Numbered from the stretch's first letter, positions 7,381 through 17,027 are shown. The stretch is 64,000 nt of DNA from Pontiellaceae bacterium B1224 (GCA_029432815.1 JAROBA010000021.1:1-64000), one strand, 5' to 3'. Made by a program: numbers and translations. Notes: generated from the letters alone by a model not told the origin.

Positions 7381-9234
7381 ATGATGTTGAAGATAAAAGC
7401 AATAGCACTGTTCGTGTTCAGTCTCGTTGGGTTGACGGTGGCGTCAGCACGGGAAACGCTTCCGCCTTTGGCAGATGGGGCTGCGCCGCAAACCTATGAT
7501 GAATTGTGGGCCGGTTTCGATCCGCAGGCGGAGCCGTTGGATGTTGAGATTCTGAAAGAGTGGGAAGAAGACGGTGTGGTAATGAAGGTGCTGCGCTATC
7601 GCATTGGTATATTTAAAGGCAAGAAGTCCATGATGGCCGCCGTCTACGGATTTCCAAAGGGTGGAAAAAAACTGCCCGGACTGGTGCAGATCCACGGAGG
7701 CGGACAGTATGCTCACGCTAATGCGGTGTTCACCAATGCGAAACGAGGATACGCCACGATTTCCATTTCCTGGGCGGGCCGGATCGATGCACCGGACTAC
7801 AAGGTTCGGCCGGATACGGTGAAACTCTTCTGGGAAAATAAAACGGACGACCCCGACTATAAACTGATCACAGATTGGGGCGCATTGGATGCATACCATG
7901 CACCGACCCGAAGCGGGCTGAGTTCCTTCGGAAATACGAAGCCTTCGGAGTGGACGCTGGACTCGATTGATTCCTCGCGAAACAATCAGTGGTTTCTATG
8001 CACGATTGGGGCGCGCCGCGCGCTGACTTTTCTGGAACAACAGCCGGAGGTGGATGGAAACCGTTTGGGCGTATACGGACATTCCATGGGCGGAAAACTG
8101 ACGGTGTTGACGGCCGGCTCCGATTCGCGGGTCAAGGCCGCCGCGCCTTCTTGCGGGGGGATCAGCGGGCGTGACGGGGACAGCCTGCTTTCCGATGCGG
8201 TGTATCTTCAGCGAATTTCCTGCCCGATCATGTTCCTGAGCCCAGCCAATGATTTTCATGGACGCATTAACGATCTGCAAACGGCGGTAACGGAAATACA
8301 AACCGCCGAGTGGCGCGTCACCTGTGCCGCGCATCACAATCATCAGGACACGGCTGGTTATGAAGTCGCCACCCAGATCTGGTTCGATCAGTTTTTAAAG
8401 GGAACATTTGAGTGTCCGGAAACGCCGCAAACCGAACTCCGTCTATCTGGCGGGACACCGGTCTGTGCGGTCCGCCCGGATGATTTGAGAACCATTAAGT
8501 CGGTGGACATCTTCTACACGCAGCAGGGGCAGATAGATGGTTTGAAAGATGATCGGGAAAATACGAAGGCTCGTTTCTGGCATTGCGGGAATACCGTGAA
8601 GAACGGAAGCACATGGATAGGGGAACTTCCGATTGGCAGTCTGGAAAAACCACTATGGGTTTATGCCAATGTTGTCTATGCACTGGATGAACCGGTCACG
8701 GGTGCCGGCTATTATTATCGAACCTATACCACCGATCAGTTTAACCTTTCGTCTTTAATGGTGATGGTGCTGCCGGAGGATTTAAAAGCGGCAGGCGTGA
8801 AAGCAACGCTGCAACCATCGCTTCTGATTGAAACGTTTCAGGGAGACTGGGAGAAGGAGTGGTTTACTTACCGACCGGAAGAGTGGCCGCTTAAGACCCA
8901 TAAGGTTTATGATCCGGTCTATGCCGCTCCCGAAGGAGCAAAGCTGGCGTTTGAAGTACGTTCGGCAGAACCGAATAAGCTGGTGGTCGGCATGGATCAA
9001 TATGCGGTAGAGGTGGAGCTGAAAGGCGGCGAAGATTGGCATCAGGTTGTGCTTACGCTGGCCGACTTCAGGGATGTTTCCGGCGAACCGCTGCATGATT
9101 GGGGCGGGATTCGGGAGCTTCGACTCGGGGACAAGGAAAAGCTGCAGGATAAGAAAAAAAATCTGAAGCTGGAATTTGGTGGCAGATGGAACGATGCCGC
9201 TCCCGAATTTCGCAACCTGCAGTGGGTTCAGTAG
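7381..9234 (+). CDS. secreted alpha/beta-hydrolase esterase (acetyl-xylan-esterase-like)
   Basis: Predicted carbohydrate esterase of 617 residues with a Sec signal (about 1-23). The alpha/beta-hydrolase core shows an oxyanion-type QIHGGG loop, the nucleophile elbow GHSMGG with Ser235, a probable acid in SPANDFHG and a His in AAHHNHQD, so the triad looks complete. After about residue 370 comes a beta-rich part ending in a module beginning ETFQGDWEKEW, which recurs after the esterase domains at 43267 and 27439. The fold is typical of CE7/CE15-type or dienelactone-hydrolase-like esterases; the exact CE family is not certain. It sits between the TonB-like gene and a sulfatase, consistent with removing acyl groups so that sulfatases and glycosidases can act. 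GGAGAG precedes the start; ATG 7384 is an equal alternative. Confidence 0.82.
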   Translation: MMLKIKAIALFVFSLVGLTVASARETLPPLADGAAPQTYDELWAGFDPQAEPLDVEILKEWEEDGVVMKVLRYRIGIFKGKKSMMAAVYGFPKGGKKLPGLVQIHGGGQYAHANAVFTNAKRGYATISISWAGRIDAPDYKVRPDTVKLFWENKTDDPDYKLITDWGALDAYHAPTRSGLSSFGNTKPSEWTLDSIDSSRNNQWFLCTIGARRALTFLEQQPEVDGNRLGVYGHSMGGKLTVLTAGSDSRVKAAAPSCGGISGRDGDSLLSDAVYLQRISCPIMFLSPANDFHGRINDLQTAVTEIQTAEWRVTCAAHHNHQDTAGYEVATQIWFDQFLKGTFECPETPQTELRLSGGTPVCAVRPDDLRTIKSVDIFYTQQGQIDGLKDDRENTKARFWHCGNTVKNGSTWIGELPIGSLEKPLWVYANVVYALDEPVTGAGYYYRTYTTDQFNLSSLMVMVLPEDLKAAGVKATLQPSLLIETFQGDWEKEWFTYRPEEWPLKTHKVYDPVYAAPEGAKLAFEVRSAEPNKLVVGMDQYAVEVELKGGEDWHQVVLTLADFRDVSGEPLHDWGGIRELRLGDKEKLQDKKKNLKLEFGGRWNDAAPEFRNLQWVQ

Positions 9235-9264
9235 TGGAATTGATGAATATTTTAAGGAGACACA

Positions 9265-10647
9265 ATGAATATTAAGAAAGCTGTTCTAGGGATAATGTTT
9301 GCGACCGTCATGCATGTTTCAGCGGATTCGAAACCCAACATTCTGTTCATTTTTACGGATGATTGGGGGTGGGGCGATCTGAGCTGCCACGGACATCCTT
9401 ATGTCAAAACGCCGAACATTGATCGACTCGCAGAAGAGGGGACTGATTTTACCCGGTTCACCGTGGCCAGCGGCGTATGCTCTCCGAGCCGTACGGCCGT
9501 GGTGACCGGGCATTTTCCGGCTCGCTACAACATTGACGGCCACTTCGCCTGGGTGCCGTCGAATGAAAAGCGCAACATGCCGGACTGGTTGGCGCTGGAT
9601 GCTCCGTTTCTTCCGCGCTTTCTGAAAAATGCGGGTTATGCCACGGCCCACTTTGGGAAATGGCATCTCTCCAATAATATGATTCCGGATTCACCGGCAC
9701 CGGGCGAGTATGGCTACGATGTCTATGGCGCGTTCAACTGTTCCGGTGAACAAATGCCGGTGCATGAGGATGCCGACAACGCCATCGCCTTCATGGAACA
9801 ATGCAAGCAGGATGGAAAACCTTTCTTCATCAACCTCTGGATGCATGAACCGCATACCCCGTTCCATACAGTTCCGAAATATCGCTGGCGTTTCCAGGAG
9901 TTGGAAGAAGCGGACAACATCTACGCTTCGGTCCTGTCGCACGCAGACGACCGGATCGGCGAAATGCTTGACGCATTGGACGAACTGGGTCTGGCCGAAA
10001 ATACGCTGGTAGTGTTCAGCTCGGACAATGGCCCGGCTCGATCGGCATCCCCGCAGGAACCCGAGTTGTCGTATGACAGTGCGACGGGGCCTGGGTTCGG
10101 CATCGGGGCTTCCAAAGGAACCACAGGTGGCCGAAAAGCCTACAAAGCCTCCCTGTTCGAAGGCGGGATCGGGGTTCCATTCATTGTGCGTTGGCCGGGC
10201 AAGGTGGCGGCCGGACAGGTGGATGAGGTTTCTCTGATATCGGCCGTTGATCTGCTGCCAACCTTTTGCGAAGTGGCCGGAGCCGAACTGCCGGCTTCCT
10301 ACGAACCGGACGGAGTCAGTCAGGTGAAAACGCTGATGGGAACAGAAAGTTCCAAACGTTGGAAACCGCTGTTCTGGAAAATGGACCATGGCTGGCCGCC
10401 GCAGAAAAGTCGGCCTGATCATTGGGTGTCCTATGCAGTGGTTGACCAGCAGTGGAAGCTGGTGGCCAACAACGATCTTTCCTACGTTGAACTCTACGAC
10501 ATTTCAGCCGATCCCTTTGAGCAGAATGACCTCGCCAAAGAGAACCCGGAAGCCGTATCGGAGCTGATTAAACAGATCCAGCAATGGCAGAAGACCCTTC
10601 CGGCCAAACCGACCGGCGATGTTTTTTCCAATGAGCGGAAAAAATAA
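9265..10647 (+). CDS. S1-family sulfatase, secreted
   Basis: A 460-residue arylsulfatase-type enzyme with a short Sec signal (cleavage near SADSK). Landmarks: ILFIFTDDWGWGDLSC metal site, CSPSR with Cys72 as the formylglycine precursor, HFGKWHLSN, FINLWMHEPHTPF, FSSDNGP and the GRKAYKASLFEGGIGVPFIVRW segment common in N-acetylgalactosamine-6-sulfatase-like S1 enzymes. AAGGAG lies before the ATG. It is the third gene of the operon starting at 6051 and clearly differs from the sulfatases at 4382 and 45479, suggesting removal of a different sulfate position. A TTCCAANNNTTGGAA palindrome lies inside the gene, encoding SSKRWK. Confidence 0.93.
   Translation: MNIKKAVLGIMFATVMHVSADSKPNILFIFTDDWGWGDLSCHGHPYVKTPNIDRLAEEGTDFTRFTVASGVCSPSRTAVVTGHFPARYNIDGHFAWVPSNEKRNMPDWLALDAPFLPRFLKNAGYATAHFGKWHLSNNMIPDSPAPGEYGYDVYGAFNCSGEQMPVHEDADNAIAFMEQCKQDGKPFFINLWMHEPHTPFHTVPKYRWRFQELEEADNIYASVLSHADDRIGEMLDALDELGLAENTLVVFSSDNGPARSASPQEPELSYDSATGPGFGIGASKGTTGGRKAYKASLFEGGIGVPFIVRWPGKVAAGQVDEVSLISAVDLLPTFCEVAGAELPASYEPDGVSQVKTLMGTESSKRWKPLFWKMDHGWPPQKSRPDHWVSYAVVDQQWKLVANNDLSYVELYDISADPFEQNDLAKENPEAVSELIKQIQQWQKTLPAKPTGDVFSNERKK
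10350..10364. repeat. intragenic palindrome TTCCAA-ACG-TTGGAA
   Basis: Perfect copy within the sulfatase reading frame. Its presence inside a coding region argues against a purely promoter-linked role for this motif. Confidence 0.75.
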
Positions 10648-10659
10648 GGGTTCCTTTCT

Positions 10660-10702
10660 CATTCAAATAGAGGATAGGCAGTTTGCAGATGCAGGATACA
10701 CT
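10660..10702 (+). promoter_or_regulatory. shared 43-bp promoter block of the GH115-GH28 operon
   Basis: Dyad CATTCAAATAGAGG (10660-10673), ATA, 20 nt, then TACACT (10697-10702). The right half-site fits the consensus better than the left. The predicted start is near 10709, 27 nt before the ATG. Confidence 0.65.
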
Positions 10703-10735
10703 GGGTGTTGAATTGATTTAACTCAGGAGTAGACC

Positions 10736-12931
10736 ATGCATTGCCGTACCATTCTAATTGCTTTCATCACCGTGTTTGTTCTGGGCGTTTTGACGAGCGT
10801 TCAAGCTGTATCAATCAACGGGGATACGCCCTGGATTGTCATGGCGGATGATTTTGAAAACCCAGCCATCCAGGAGGCCATACGCGATGCGGAGCGCGAT
10901 TGGTATAAGGTATTCGGCTATCCGCCGGTCATCTTTAAAAATGATACGCGGTCAAGCTGGGATGGTCCGGTCATTCTGTTCGGCTCCGCTGAAAGCACGG
11001 AGAAACTGATCGACAGCCAGCTGCCGGAAGGCGCGGAGCAACACCGCCTGTTTTTCGGGAAGGTTAAAAACAATCAGGCCATCGTAGCCACGGGGTCCGA
11101 TACGCGCGGAACCATTTATGCCATCTACACGTTTTGTGAGCGCATACTCGGCATTGATCCGATGTATGTCTTCACGGACAATGTACCTCAAATGCGCCGT
11201 GAAATTGAGATCACGGCTGAGATGGCATACACCTCAAAAAAACCGACGTTTGAAAACCGCGGCTGGTTCATCAACGATGAAGAGCTACACGACGGGATGC
11301 ACCGCGATCCACTCGGCGGCAATGTGATTTCGATGGAGTGGATGGATAAGATTCTCGAAACGTTGCTGCGCTGCAAAGGCAACATGATCGCGCCGGAGTC
11401 CGCGCCGTATTCCGATGCAACGGTATACGAACTATGCGAACGCCGGGGTGTCATCATTACCTTCCACCACATTCTCCCGGTCGGACTCAATATGATGGAT
11501 TGGCCGAAGGGGGTTCCTTTTTCGTATATTACGCATAAAGAAATTCTGGAAGATGCCTGGCGGAAATCAGCAAAGGTATTGGCCGATAAACAAGTGGCTT
11601 GGATTATCGGGTTCCGTGGCGAGAGCGATGGTGCGTTCTGGAACAGCGATCCGGCGGCCCCGGAGGATAATGAGGGGCGGGCGGCCGTAATTTCCGAGGC
11701 GATGCATAAACAGGTGGAGATTATTCAAGAGGCAGATCCAGACGCGACCATTGTTGCCGCGCTATGGAATGAGCAGGGGCGGTTTTATAATGACGGTATC
11801 CTGAGAGTTCCGGATGGGGTCAGTAAAATGTTTTCCGACGATGGGCGCGGCTTCATGCGCGACAAAGGCGACGGCTCAGACCTGTCGCCGGGAGACGGGC
11901 TTTATTATCACGTCATGATGATGATGAACACGCAGAACCGCACCACGGAGGGCGTTCCCCCCGCACGCTTCTACAGCGAGCTGAAGCGCTATGTCGATGC
12001 GGGTGCCACGAAATATGCCATCATCAACGTCAGCGGCATCCGTCCGGCGGCGATGTCGGTGGAAGCCATTACGGATTTTCTTTGGGACGCCGAGCCGGCT
12101 CTGAGCATGACGCCCGACGAAGCGATGAATGAATATTTACTGGCGTGGTATGCCAAGGAGTTTTTGCCGGATCTGGCCCCCGCATTAACGCAGTTACGTC
12201 TGAACTATTATAATATTCCCTACATGCGGACCGAGGCGCCGGATCCGTATCGGTGGCGCGGGGCCCGCGGCGAACATTTGATCCAGTATCAGATCCAGGA
12301 ACTGCTTAAAAATAACAGAAAAGCAATTCTTGCGGGGGAGGATATCAGCGAGACCAAGCAGTTTGATGCTCGTCTGAAACAGGCGCTTGCTCCGCTCACA
12401 GAAACAGCGGAATTTTTCCCGCCGTTGTGGGAAGCCACGAAGCGATTGGATAAAGAAATTCCCCGGGATCGGAAGAACTATTATCAGGCGCACTTTACCT
12501 ATCAGGTGGCGGTTCACATGTATTCATGCCGGGCTCTGGAAATTGTCAGCGATGCCGTGGTGAAGTATTCACAGGATCAGGATCAGGATCCTGAGGCTTT
12601 TGCATTGCGGATTACTCCGGCGCTGGATGAAATTGAAAAAATCATTCACGAGGCGCATAAGGCGGAATACGGTATTTGGGATACGATGTTTATGCATGTG
12701 CGGTTGATGGATTTCTGGAAGACCCGGCTGATGCTCAAACAGGTCATTGCTGAAATTGAAGGGAAGCCGTACACCTCGATGTATCGCGGTTTTATGAACG
12801 GCAGTTTCTGGGGATCGGCACAGGATTATATGGAATATGGCGACGGGGTTTTCCCGTATTTTTATAAATCGAGCGGACGCGGCCTGGATGTGCTGGAAAG
12901 CGGAGACTTGATGAAAAAGGACGGGGAGTAA
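10736..12931 (+). CDS. GH115-type alpha-glucuronidase, secreted
   Basis: Predicted to remove (4-O-methyl-)glucuronic acid side chains from xylan-type polymers. The protein has 731 residues with a Sec signal (about 1-24). An N-terminal alpha/beta domain carries ATGSDTRGTIYAIYTFCE. The TIM-barrel region begins at about 170 (KPTFENRGWFINDEE), with KGNMIAPESAPYSD, GFRGESDGAFW and the long barrel typical of GH115. The family often has an extra C-terminal beta-sandwich; this one ends earlier, so that module seems absent. AGGAG precedes the ATG. The gene leads a two-gene operon with a GH28 gene 2 bp downstream. GH115 placement is by motif memory and overall pattern. Confidence 0.82.
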   Translation: MHCRTILIAFITVFVLGVLTSVQAVSINGDTPWIVMADDFENPAIQEAIRDAERDWYKVFGYPPVIFKNDTRSSWDGPVILFGSAESTEKLIDSQLPEGAEQHRLFFGKVKNNQAIVATGSDTRGTIYAIYTFCERILGIDPMYVFTDNVPQMRREIEITAEMAYTSKKPTFENRGWFINDEELHDGMHRDPLGGNVISMEWMDKILETLLRCKGNMIAPESAPYSDATVYELCERRGVIITFHHILPVGLNMMDWPKGVPFSYITHKEILEDAWRKSAKVLADKQVAWIIGFRGESDGAFWNSDPAAPEDNEGRAAVISEAMHKQVEIIQEADPDATIVAALWNEQGRFYNDGILRVPDGVSKMFSDDGRGFMRDKGDGSDLSPGDGLYYHVMMMMNTQNRTTEGVPPARFYSELKRYVDAGATKYAIINVSGIRPAAMSVEAITDFLWDAEPALSMTPDEAMNEYLLAWYAKEFLPDLAPALTQLRLNYYNIPYMRTEAPDPYRWRGARGEHLIQYQIQELLKNNRKAILAGEDISETKQFDARLKQALAPLTETAEFFPPLWEATKRLDKEIPRDRKNYYQAHFTYQVAVHMYSCRALEIVSDAVVKYSQDQDQDPEAFALRITPALDEIEKIIHEAHKAEYGIWDTMFMHVRLMDFWKTRLMLKQVIAEIEGKPYTSMYRGFMNGSFWGSAQDYMEYGDGVFPYFYKSSGRGLDVLESGDLMKKDGE

Positions 12932-12933
12932 AA

Positions 12934-14307
12934 ATGAACCGAAGAATCAGTTTAATGACGATTGGAGCGGGCCTGGCCTCGCAGGCATTGGCGATGTCGA
13001 GAACGCCGGCTATGTATGCGGTGAAAACGTTTGGCGCAAAGGGTGATGGAATCACCCTCGATACCAAAGCTGTGCAGTCCGCGATAGACGCCTGTAAACC
13101 CGGCGGTGTGGTTTTCGTTGAACCGGGGCAGTATGTTGTTGGAACGCTGAAGCTCAAAAGTGATATGGAACTGCAGGTGGCCGAAGGCGCTGAACTGTTG
13201 GGTAGCACGTCGCTGGCGGATTACGCCACAGATAATCAGGGAGCCATCGAAGCTCCAGCATTTGATAAATGTCTGTTGTACGCGGAAAACGCTAAAAATA
13301 TCCACATTACGGGCGGTGGGATTATTGACGGTCGAGGTGCCCGGGAGACGTTTCCGGTGAAGCTGGAAGACGGCTCGCTGGGGGATCGGCCCATGTTGAT
13401 TCGTTTTGTGGATTGTAAAAACGTTCAGTTTACAAAGGTGACGTTCAAAAATGCGGCATCCTGGTGCGTTCATCTTGTTTCGTGCGATGCCGTTAAGGCG
13501 GTAAACGTTACGATCGACAGCCATGTGAATACCAATAATGACGGCTTTGATCTGGATGGCTGCTCCAATGTACTGATCGAAGGCTGCGACATTCATACGG
13601 GCGATGACTCGATCTGCCCGAAAAGCACAACGATGAAACTGTGCGAAAATATTACGGTGAAGAACTGCCGAGCCCAGAGCCATACGGCCGCTTTTAAATG
13701 CGGCACTTCATCGCGCGGCGGCTTTCGGAATATCAGCATATCCGACTGCGACTTTTCCAATACCCGGATGGGAGTGATTAAACTGCTGACGGTGGATGGC
13801 GGTATTCTCGAAAACATTTCCATTTCTAACATCGTGATGAATGACGTCGAGGGGCCGGTTTTTATCCGGTTGGGCAATCGGGGCCGAATCTATGATAAGC
13901 CGACCGAGCAGGTTTACGGCGAAGAGGTAAAACCGGAAGGGGCTCCGCCCGGAACCGTGAAAAATATTAAAATCAGCAACATCAAAGCCATAGTGGCCGG
14001 CGATATTCAGAAGCGAAATGGGATCATGATTTCCGGTATCCCGGATCATTATATTGAAGATGTGGTTCTTGAAAATATCGAGATCAGTTTTCCAGGGGGT
14101 GGAACGGCGGAGGATGCCGCGCGTGAGGTGCCTGAAGACGAAGCCCGCTATCCAGAACAGTTTTTCTTCGGTGTGCTGCCTTCGTGGGGGGCATACGTTC
14201 GACATGCGAAGAACGTAACCTTTAAGAACGTCAACCTGACAACGCGGCAACCTGATGCGCGGAAGGAACTTGTGCTGGTGGATGTGAACGACTTTTCGGA
14301 GAGCTGA
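12934..14307 (+). CDS. GH28-like polygalacturonase-type beta-helix hydrolase
   Basis: A right-handed parallel beta-helix enzyme of 457 residues, expected to cleave uronic-acid (galacturonan- or rhamnogalacturonan-type) linkages. The N terminus is signal-like (MNRRISLMTIGAG...ALA). The classical catalytic motifs are present in modified form: NNDG for NTD, TGDD for the paired Asp, QSHTAAFKCG where GHG is usual (His kept, both Gly changed), and VIKLL for RIK (Lys kept). GGGGAG precedes the ATG and the gene follows GH115 by 2 bp. Its stop abuts the stop of the convergent response regulator with no spacer. Activity is probable but the altered third motif makes substrate uncertain. Confidence 0.82.
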   Translation: MNRRISLMTIGAGLASQALAMSRTPAMYAVKTFGAKGDGITLDTKAVQSAIDACKPGGVVFVEPGQYVVGTLKLKSDMELQVAEGAELLGSTSLADYATDNQGAIEAPAFDKCLLYAENAKNIHITGGGIIDGRGARETFPVKLEDGSLGDRPMLIRFVDCKNVQFTKVTFKNAASWCVHLVSCDAVKAVNVTIDSHVNTNNDGFDLDGCSNVLIEGCDIHTGDDSICPKSTTMKLCENITVKNCRAQSHTAAFKCGTSSRGGFRNISISDCDFSNTRMGVIKLLTVDGGILENISISNIVMNDVEGPVFIRLGNRGRIYDKPTEQVYGEEVKPEGAPPGTVKNIKISNIKAIVAGDIQKRNGIMISGIPDHYIEDVVLENIEISFPGGGTAEDAAREVPEDEARYPEQFFFGVLPSWGAYVRHAKNVTFKNVNLTTRQPDARKELVLVDVNDFSES

Positions 14308-14967
14308 TCAGCCGGGAAAAATACCCATACGGAACGCCTTGGCTACCGCTGCCGGGGCGTTCTGCACATTGAGCTTTTCATAAATGTTCCCGACATGAGT
14401 GGCGACCGTCGTGATGCTGATGCCGAGCTGGTCGGCGATCTCTTTTTTCAGTAAGCCGTCAGCCAATAAACTTAGTGTTTCCAGTTCACGGTCGGTCAGC
14501 AGCTTTTCCATTTCGGTTTCAGGCAATTTTGTCTGCAGTGTGTTCAGGATGAATTTCGCAATTTTGGCATCGAGCGAGGCGCCTCCGCCGTTCACGGTCC
14601 GGATGCCGTCGGTAATCTGGCTCAGGGTAGCCGACTTCAGCAGATAGCCGGATGCTCCCTGTGAAATGGCATGGAGGACATCGGCTTCGGTATCGGATTG
14701 GGTCAAAACGATGATTCTTGAATCGGGGATAGACTTTTGAAAATAAGGAATGGCTTCGAGCCCGCTCATTCCCGGAAGATTTAAGTCGAGAAGAATAATG
14801 TCGGGCACTAAGCGTAAAGAGCGGTCCTGCAGGCTGCGAAGCGCCTCTTCAGCTGTACCGAACTGATTGCCCAGTTCAATATCTTTTTCTTTGCCGAGGG
14901 CAAATGAAATGATTTCCCGATACTCGGGATGATCTTCAATCAGCATGACTCGAATTTTTCTTTTCAT
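14308..14967 (-). CDS. NarL/FixJ-family response regulator
   Basis: Cytoplasmic two-component regulator of 219 residues. The receiver domain covers about 1-125, with the acidic pair ED at 11-12, phospho-acceptor Asp61 in ILLDLNLPG and VLTQSDTE with the conserved Thr. A LuxR-type helix-turn-helix follows at about 150-215 (LTDRELETLSLLADGLLKKEI). It lies 9 bp after the sensor kinase gene and is surely its partner; AGGAA precedes the start. LuxR-type regulators bind dyad DNA, so it is a reasonable candidate for the CCT-N8-AGG element found upstream of 13 genes here, but nothing in the sequence proves this. Confidence 0.93.
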   Translation of the reverse strand: MKRKIRVMLIEDHPEYREIISFALGKEKDIELGNQFGTAEEALRSLQDRSLRLVPDIILLDLNLPGMSGLEAIPYFQKSIPDSRIIVLTQSDTEADVLHAISQGASGYLLKSATLSQITDGIRTVNGGGASLDAKIAKFILNTLQTKLPETEMEKLLTDRELETLSLLADGLLKKEIADQLGISITTVATHVGNIYEKLNVQNAPAAVAKAFRMGIFPG

Positions 14968-14976
14968 AATTGATTC

Positions 14977-16953
14977 CTATTTTCTACGGGCCCATTTCCG
15001 GAGGCGGAGGGACAGGCTGATGCAGGTTCCTCCCTCAGGAGGGTTCTCTGTTGAAAGTTTTGCTCCGATCAATTGGGCCCGCCGTTTCAGAGATTTCGGG
15101 GTGGTGGTGATGCCTTTCCCATTATCCGTTATAGTGAGTGTGATCTTATCAGAATTAGCAGTCAGGCGGGTTGTGATTTCGGTTGCCTGTGCATGGCGGC
15201 AAATGTTGACGAGACACTCCTTATAAAAGAGAAACAGATCAATACGGGTACGCGGCGGAAGCCGTTCAAGGTAGATCTCGCCTTCGATGGAAAAGTCGTG
15301 TTCAAAATTGGTAATGATACGGTTGGCAGCGCGCTGCATGTCGTGCACGAGTCCTATGTAAAGGTCATCGGCTTCGAGTATGTTGGTGCAGTGGCGGATG
15401 GCGGTACCGGTGCGTTCGGTCAGTTCGCGGATGCGCCCGAGCAGCATTTTCCATTCTGTCGGGGAGTCTTCGGCCCCTTGTACGCAATCGCTCAGCAGCC
15501 CGATCGTGTGGATGTTGGCTCCCAGTTCATCGTGCAGGTCGGCGGCAAAGCGTTCTTTTATTTTTGCGATGTCGCGCTCTCGTTTCATCCGGTCGAGCAG
15601 CACCGTGATGATGATACCGACAGCCAGCAGGGCCGCCAGCCATCCCATCCGGCGGAGGTTCGTTTTCTGGCGCGTGTAGCGCTGTTGCAGTTCATTTGCA
15701 ACAATTGGGCGTTCGGTTTCAAGATCGTGCCGGCGTGCCAGTTCCTGCATCCAGCTGCGGATGGGGAGGATCTGCCCGTAAAGGTTCTTGCCGTCGGTTA
15801 ACGCAGCTAATGTGCGATCGGGGGTGCTGGCCTCGAAATTGGTAAGGATGGATTTCCCTTGTGCTACATTCCGACCATTGGAAAAAAGTTCAATTTCTGC
15901 AAATCCGATCTGGGAACCGCTTCCCCGGGGTTCGTTGCCGATATAGGGATCAAGGGCAATCAGTCGGACATAGCGGCAAACGGTTTTGGGGAAACCGAGC
16001 ATGATGATCGGACCCACCTCGAAGACGGAATCCTGCTGGAATTCGAGCAGTTGTTCGGCATCTGAAAAATCCGCTTGGTTGGCTCCTTCCAGAACCACCT
16101 TTTTCGGTATTCCGAAGGTGGCCGGAGTGGAGTGGGGGACGGTATCGCTGAGGTCGGTGGCGTGCAGATGGATGCGGTTGATAGCATACGGCTCACCGAG
16201 GTCGAGGCTCATGGTTGGCTTTTCCCCGATGTCCATCTTGCTGACAAAGGCGATGCTTTGTTCGCCCTGGAAGGCGTCCATCAGGTAGGGGACAAAACCA
16301 TCCACCGCAAACCGGGCTTTCCTGGAGTTGCCTTCGCCCTTTCCTTTGGACGACGTATGTACAGGTTTGCGGAGTGCCACATTTTCCTGCCCGTTGAAAA
16401 CCATGACTTCCGCCAGTTCCATATCATATTGTCCATCCCATGCACGTTGCGACAGGTCGGTGGCCTCCACGCGAAGCCAGGAGGCCGTGGCGTTGCAGGA
16501 GACCACTACAGGGGCAATGCGTGGCAACAGGTGGTCTGCCTTCGTGAAGGTGGCGAGAACGGTACCATTCGTATCCGCACCGGAGCCTGCAATGATTTTA
16601 AAACCGAGAGGAAAGCCGTCCGCCCGGAAGCCCGTCTTTGTATCACGCCAGATGGAGGGGACCAGTACGATTTGGTCGATCGGGGTTGTTTCACCGAATT
16701 CAACTTGAATCCACTCGGTTGCAGATTGGTTTGGGTGGCTTAACGAGCGGTAGCCGACCGGCCCCACACCGCCGCGTAAACTATAATGAGCCAGCTGGCC
16801 GATCTCTGAATCGATGGCGGCGAGCCGCTGTTCGAGTTGCGTTAGGGACAGCTTGATTAAGGGCTCTTTTTCCTCCGCAGGTAGAATGGAAGGGGAAAGA
16901 ACACCTGTAACGGTGATGCAGGCACAAATAGTCAGTATACGAAACATACTCAT
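14977..16953 (-). CDS. histidine kinase with periplasmic discoidin-like sensor
   Basis: Membrane sensor kinase of 658 residues. An N-terminal signal/TM (about 1-25) is followed by a helical stretch and two galactose-binding-like (F5/8 type C) beta-sandwiches at roughly 55-210 and 215-385; these fit carbohydrate sensing outside the membrane. A second TM (about 437-457) leads to a HisKA_3 dimerisation helix with His474 in DLHDELGANIH. The ATPase domain has CRHAQATEI (N box) and ITDNGKGI (G1 box), the NarX/DegS-type layout matching its LuxR-type partner. No clear ribosome site precedes the start; ATG 16947 is an alternative. Its position inside the degradation locus suggests it detects a glycan fragment. 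Confidence 0.88.
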   Translation of the reverse strand: MSMFRILTICACITVTGVLSPSILPAEEKEPLIKLSLTQLEQRLAAIDSEIGQLAHYSLRGGVGPVGYRSLSHPNQSATEWIQVEFGETTPIDQIVLVPSIWRDTKTGFRADGFPLGFKIIAGSGADTNGTVLATFTKADHLLPRIAPVVVSCNATASWLRVEATDLSQRAWDGQYDMELAEVMVFNGQENVALRKPVHTSSKGKGEGNSRKARFAVDGFVPYLMDAFQGEQSIAFVSKMDIGEKPTMSLDLGEPYAINRIHLHATDLSDTVPHSTPATFGIPKKVVLEGANQADFSDAEQLLEFQQDSVFEVGPIIMLGFPKTVCRYVRLIALDPYIGNEPRGSGSQIGFAEIELFSNGRNVAQGKSILTNFEASTPDRTLAALTDGKNLYGQILPIRSWMQELARRHDLETERPIVANELQQRYTRQKTNLRRMGWLAALLAVGIIITVLLDRMKRERDIAKIKERFAADLHDELGANIHTIGLLSDCVQGAEDSPTEWKMLLGRIRELTERTGTAIRHCTNILEADDLYIGLVHDMQRAANRIITNFEHDFSIEGEIYLERLPPRTRIDLFLFYKECLVNICRHAQATEITTRLTANSDKITLTITDNGKGITTTPKSLKRRAQLIGAKLSTENPPEGGTCISLSLRLRKWARRK

Positions 16954-16997
16954 AATAATAGCACGAACGACTGATGAGTCGATATGACGGTTGCGAA

Positions 16998-17027
16998 TAA
17001 AAAAGTCCCCGCCCGGAAGCGAGGACT
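16998..17027 (-). terminator. intrinsic terminator after the beta-repeat protein gene
   Basis: On the minus strand a near-perfect 9-bp GC-rich stem (17027-17019 with 17012-17004) is followed by six T. A second perfect 9-bp hairpin (17032-17040 with 17051-17059) lies just upstream. Together they separate the gene ending at 17075 from the kinase gene. Confidence 0.75.

Noticed and set aside
10622-10644. Inverted repeat TTTTTTCC with GGAAAAAA around the end of the sulfatase gene at 9265
   Set aside because: The stem is almost all A-T, so it would be a weak terminator, and it encodes the last codons FSNERKK; I could not separate it from chance.
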